Shown: piece after piece, positions 6,580 to 9,177 of the stretch | Layout of the letters: the number at the start of each line of letters is the position of its first letter | How positions within the stretch are numbered: the stretch's first letter is position 1 | Assembly: GCA_900554945.1 (NCBI GenBank) | Contig: USJN01000044.1 | Span: forward strand, 1 to 9,177 | DNA length: 9,177 nt | Source: an uncultured Coriobacteriaceae bacterium | Lineage (GTDB): Bacteria > Actinomycetota > Coriobacteriia > Coriobacteriales > Eggerthellaceae | Direction: 5' to 3' | Notes under the pieces: model-generated | What the model was told of the DNA's origin: nothing | Seen by the model: the letters and a program-made list of their open reading frames with translations, nothing else | Databases searched by the model: none | Program-made: the position numbers and the translations under genes

Positions 6580-7485
6580 CTACACCTTAAGGTAACGACG
6601 CATCGCGAGCGCCGAACCGAACAGGCCGATGATCAGGCCCGCAATCACGAGCGCAACGTAGATGATCACGAAAGTGCCTGCGTTCACGTCGATCGCGAGG
6701 AACTTGAGCGCGCCCGCGAGCTTCGGAAGGGCCAGGTTGCGCAAAAGCTCGAGCACGACGACCGCGAACAGCGAGCCGATGATTGCATGCAGCGAACCTT
6801 CCATGAGGAAGGGCCCGCGGATGAAGCCGTTCGACGCGCCGACGAGACGCATGATGGCGATTTCCTTGCGGCGCGCGAGGATAGCCAGGCGAATCGTGTT
6901 GTTGATGAACACAAGCGCGATGAAGATGAGCAGCACGATGAGCGCAATGCCGATATAGCGGACGTAGGACGTCAGCTGGAAGAGCTGTGCGACCGACTTC
7001 TGACCATATTTAAGCGACTCGGAAGGCGAATCGTAGCCGCAGATGGAAGCGAACGTGGAGTTCTGCTCGATCTGGCTCGCCACATCCTCGACGAGCTTCG
7101 GGTCCGAAAGCTCGACCTCGATGGAGGCAGGCAGCGGGTTCTGCCCGTCGAGCGCGTCGACGATGTCGGAGTTCGACGTGGCCTTGAAATTCTCGAGCGC
7201 CTGGTCCTTCGTGGTGAAGTCGACCGATGCGACGCCGTCGATGCCGCGGATGAAATCCTCGACCTTGTCGATGTCAGACTGCGATGCGTCATCGGAGATG
7301 AACGCCGAGATGCCGACCTCGTTCTCGACCGACGACATGACGTTGTTCACCACAACGCCGCCCACGAGGAAGATGCCGATGATGAGCAGCGAGAGGAAAA
7401 TCGTGACAATGGAACCCAAGGTGGTGGAGAGGTTGCGCGTGAACCCGTGCAGCGACTCCTTGAAGAAGTAACCGAGACTACGCAT
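6580..7485 (-). CDS. ftsX: Cell division protein FtsX (ABC transporter permease-like subunit)
   Basis: FtsX is the membrane half of FtsEX, which couples ATP hydrolysis in the cytoplasm to activation of peptidoglycan hydrolases outside. The 301 residues show the expected topology. A short cytoplasmic N-terminus ([18 protein letters not shown]) leads to TM1 at about 22-47. A large extracellular domain follows at about 48-170 (including [20 protein letters not shown]). TM2 lies at about 175-200, then the conserved cytoplasmic [14 protein letters not shown] (205-218), TM3 at about 230-250 and TM4 at about 269-292. The frame is open further upstream to 7581, but I chose ATG 7485: family members begin here, an AGGGGGG stretch lies upstream, and it gives an 8-nt overlap with the ftsE stop, typical of ftsE-ftsX coupling. 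Confidence 0.95.
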   Translation of the reverse strand: MRSLGYFFKESLHGFTRNLSTTLGSIVTIFLSLLIIGIFLVGGVVVNNVMSSVENEVGISAFISDDASQSDIDKVEDFIRGIDGVASVDFTTKDQALENFKATSNSDIVDALDGQNPLPASIEVELSDPKLVEDVASQIEQNSTFASICGYDSPSESLKYGQKSVAQLFQLTSYVRYIGIALIVLLIFIALVFINNTIRLAILARRKEIAIMRLVGASNGFIRGPFLMEGSLHAIIGSLFAVVVLELLRNLALPKLAGALKFLAIDVNAGTFVIIYVALVIAGLIIGLFGSALAMRRYLKV

Positions 7486-8344
7486 CGAAACCGTACACCC
7501 CCCTGTCCTGGTCGCGGGTAAGGCGGCCGCGATCGAGCGCGATGACGCGGCGGCGCATGTTGTCAACCATCTCGCGGTCATGGGTTGCCACGAGCACTGT
7601 GGTGCCCGTGCGGTTGATGCGCTCGAGCAGGTCCATGATGCCGCGCGAAGTTTGCGGGTCGAGGTTGCCCGTAGGCTCGTCGCAGATGAGCAGCGGCGGG
7701 CGGTTCACGATGGCGCGCGCGATGGAGACGCGCTGCTGTTCGCCGCCGGAGAGCTGGTCGGGGCGCTTGTTCAGCTTGTCCTGCAGGCCGACGAGGCGAA
7801 GCACCTCGGGCACCTGCGTCTTGATGACGTGGCGCGACTTGCCGATAACCTCGAGCGCGAAGGCAACGTTCTCGAAGACCGTCTTGTTCGGCAGGAGCTT
7901 GAAGTCCTGGAACACGCATCCGATATTGCGGCGCAGGTACGGCACACGCCAGTTGCGCATGGTCGTCAAATCCTCGTTCGCGATGTAGATGTGGCCTTCC
8001 GTAGGCGTGACCTCGTGAATCAGCATGCGGATGAACGTGGTCTTGCCGGATCCCGAATGGCCGACAAGGAAGATGAACTCGCCCGCGTAAATCTGCAGGG
8101 AGATGTCGGAAAGTGCCGGCTTGTTCGGCTGCGCCGGGTAGATCTTCGTGACATGGTCGAAGGTGATGACGGGAGACGACGTTTGCTGAGGCGTGTCCGC
8201 GACATCGAGTACGGGAAGCGACTGGGAGAGCTGCTGGGTTGCCTGAGCCTGACGGCTGTGCGCCCCCGCCCTCGAACGCGGGCGCGGCGCGCCCGACTGG
8301 GCAGCGGGACGCGAGGCGTTCCCGCGGCTGGAAACATCTGTCAC
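7478..8344 (-). CDS. ftsE: Cell division ATP-binding protein FtsE with N-terminal extension
   Basis: FtsE is the ABC-type ATPase that drives FtsX. From GTG 8344 the protein has 288 residues. The ATPase core begins at about residue 59 ([12 protein letters not shown]). Walker A is GHSGSGKTT (95-103), the Q-loop glutamine is about 146 ([20 protein letters not shown]), the signature LSGGEQQRV is 198-206, Walker [10 protein letters not shown] is 218-226 with catalytic Glu223, and the switch His is about 255 (ATHD). All active-site elements are intact. Residues 1-58 are rich in Ser, Ala, Pro, Gln and Arg and look disordered; ordinary FtsE (about 220-230 residues) lacks this. The frame stays open upstream to 8446, but that would place the start inside a terminator hairpin; the GTG has GGAG 6 nt before it. 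The distal end overlaps ftsX by 8 nt. Confidence 0.94.
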   Translation of the reverse strand: MTDVSSRGNASRPAAQSGAPRPRSRAGAHSRQAQATQQLSQSLPVLDVADTPQQTSSPVITFDHVTKIYPAQPNKPALSDISLQIYAGEFIFLVGHSGSGKTTFIRMLIHEVTPTEGHIYIANEDLTTMRNWRVPYLRRNIGCVFQDFKLLPNKTVFENVAFALEVIGKSRHVIKTQVPEVLRLVGLQDKLNKRPDQLSGGEQQRVSIARAIVNRPPLLICDEPTGNLDPQTSRGIMDLLERINRTGTTVLVATHDREMVDNMRRRVIALDRGRLTRDQDRGVYGFDA

Positions 8345-8350
8345 AGTTTG

Positions 8351-8354
8351 CTCC
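8351..8354 (-). promoter_or_regulatory. Ribosome binding site deciding the ftsE GTG start
   Basis: GGAG on the minus strand lies 6 nt before GTG 8344. The upstream alternative at 8446 has no such signal and sits in the terminator stem. Confidence 0.65.
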
Positions 8355-8384
8355 GTTCGAATAGTGATGTACTGAGACAGTCCA

Positions 8385-8390
8385 ATTCTA
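8385..8390 (-). promoter_or_regulatory. Possible -10 element for the ftsEX cluster
   Basis: The minus strand reads TAGAAT, five of six matches to TATAAT. It lies about 40 nt before the ftsE start and downstream of the transketolase terminator. No good -35 element lies at the expected distance, so this is only a candidate. Confidence 0.3.
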
Positions 8391-8435
8391 GTAGTAATGC
8401 ATCCCGCGCGCCACCGTCCCAGCTCACGCTTGCGC

Positions 8436-8476
8436 AAAAACCACAAGGGCGCACCTCCCGCTGGAGATGCGCCCTT
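8436..8476 (-). terminator. Intrinsic terminator of the transketolase gene
   Basis: A 14-bp stem pairs 8445-8458 with 8463-8476 (AAGGGCGCA opposite TGCGCCCTT, one G-U pair in the minus-strand RNA) around a 4-nt loop. On the minus strand it is followed by GTGG and then five U residues (8436-8440). It lies about 50 bp after the transketolase stop and before ftsE, separating the two transcription units. Confidence 0.8.
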
Positions 8477-8525
8477 CTTTCATGAAATGCAATCGGCCCT
8501 GCGAGGGGAACCGCCAGCCGTAAAG

Positions 8526-9177
8526 TTACTTGCGGCCCCGGGCGCGCTTCACGGCTTCGACGATCGCCGCGGCGTCGAGGTTGAAATAGCCGAGCAGCTC
8601 CTCAAACTCGCCGGACTTGCCGAAGCGGTCCTGCACACCCACGAACTCGCAGGGAGCGGGGTTCTTGCGGGCGAGGCACTCCGCCACAGCGGAACCGAGG
8701 CCGCCATGCACGCTGTGCTCCTCGGCGACCACGCAGCACCCCGTCTTCGCAACGCTTGCCGTGATCGTGTCCTCGTCGAGCGGCTTCACCGAAAACGCGT
8801 CGATGACCTCGATGGACACACCTTCCTCGGCAAGCATGTCGGCTGCCGCAAGCGCCTCGCGGATTTCCACGCCGCAGGCGACGACGGTCGCATCGGAGCC
8901 CTCGCGCAGCACATAGGCGCGGCCGAGCTCGAGCTCGACGTCGTCATCGTAGACGCAAGGAACGGCAGCGCGGCCCATGCGGACATACACCGGACCCGGC
9001 GTCTTCGCGGCGAGCTTGATGGCAGCGCGCGCAGCGGCATAGTCGGCGGGAACGAGCACGCGCATGTTGGGCAGCCCGCGCATGAGCGAGACGTCTTCGA
9101 GCATCTGATGCGAGCCGCCGTCGGGGCCGACCGAGACGCCCGCGTGCGGCGGGCAAATCTTCACGTCGAGGTTGCTG
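8526..9177 (-). CDS. Transketolase C-terminal subunit (split type), N-terminus off window
   Basis: The last 216 residues are in the window, and the frame continues past the right edge; upstream of the GTG at 9164 it still reads SNLDVK, so that codon is not the true start. Transketolase is thiamine-diphosphate dependent and moves two-carbon units between sugar phosphates in the non-oxidative pentose phosphate pathway. KICPPHAGVSVGPDGGSHQ, followed by EDVSLMRGLPNM and VLVPAD, is the end of the pyrimidine-binding domain. The C-terminal domain follows, with EEHSVHGGLGSAVAECLA and VQDRFGKSGEFEELLGYF. This ending is typical of the separate C-terminal subunit found in many anaerobes rather than of long single-chain transketolase. 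I expect the N-terminal subunit gene just upstream, beyond the edge; that is inference. Related 1-deoxyxylulose-5-phosphate synthase shares the fold but not this ending. Confidence 0.88.
   Translation of the reverse strand, partial: SNLDVKICPPHAGVSVGPDGGSHQMLEDVSLMRGLPNMRVLVPADYAAARAAIKLAAKTPGPVYVRMGRAAVPCVYDDDVELELGRAYVLREGSDATVVACGVEIREALAAADMLAEEGVSIEVIDAFSVKPLDEDTITASVAKTGCCVVAEEHSVHGGLGSAVAECLARKNPAPCEFVGVQDRFGKSGEFEELLGYFNLDAAAIVEAVKRARGRK

Noticed and set aside
5689..7521. A 610-codon open frame on the plus strand opposite the S41 peptidase and ftsX
   Set aside because: Arg/Asp/Glu/Val-rich translation with no recognisable domain; it lies opposite two well-supported genes and is the usual by-product of GC-biased codons.
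7486..7581. A longer FtsX start at 7581
   Set aside because: The extra 32 residues lie wholly within the ftsE coding sequence and do not resemble FtsX; ATG 7485 matches the family start.
8369..8383. Partial likeness between the ftsE upstream region and the repeat core (shared GGACTGTCT)
   Set aside because: Nine shared bases with no flanking similarity or hairpin; too short to call another repeat copy.
8345..8446. A longer FtsE start at 8446
   Set aside because: The ATG lies inside the terminator hairpin of the preceding gene; GTG 8344 has a proper RBS.

Overview
The window is high-GC DNA in which every supported gene lies on the minus strand. Gene order, codon use and the style of the surface protein suggest a Gram-positive actinobacterium, most likely class Coriobacteriia (an Eggerthella/Slackia-like gut or oral anaerobe). 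That placement is inference from protein character; no rRNA or other marker is present.

In the direction of transcription (right to left) the layout is as follows. (1) The C-terminal part of a transketolase of the split, two-gene type (8526 to the right edge), closed by a good intrinsic terminator at 8436-8476. (2) A tightly packed cluster: ftsE (GTG start at 8344), ftsX (8-nt overlap), a membrane-anchored PDZ/S41 C-terminal-processing-type peptidase (24-nt gap) and an RNase R/VacB-type exoribonuclease (6-nt gap). FtsEX is the ABC-type switch that activates peptidoglycan hydrolysis at division. The peptidase next door fits an envelope role, and rnr appears to ride on the same transcript. (3) A 318-bp non-coding gap with a candidate promoter and a 10-bp palindrome. 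(4) A TetR-family regulator (1984-2679). (5) 72 bp further on, the N-terminal 637 residues of a secreted, GLUG-like repeat surface protein, which runs off the left edge.

The most unusual structure is inside the RNase R gene. About 250 bp (roughly 3982-4230) form two long hairpin modules in opposite orientation, joined by a 54-bp linker. This is the layout of a BIME (paired inverted REP-like repeats), but it sits in frame inside a conserved catalytic gene and adds about 84 residues of low-complexity sequence at a point where RNase R homologues go straight on to their conserved GGIDFD segment. It looks like a palindromic repeat family that can be tolerated as coding sequence, comparable in principle to Rickettsia palindromic elements.

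Other points of interest are an S41 peptidase whose usual nucleophile position reads Gly with Ser one residue earlier, a roughly 58-residue Pro/Ser/Ala/Gln/Arg-rich extension at the FtsE N-terminus, and a palindrome placed where a TetR autoregulatory operator would be expected.
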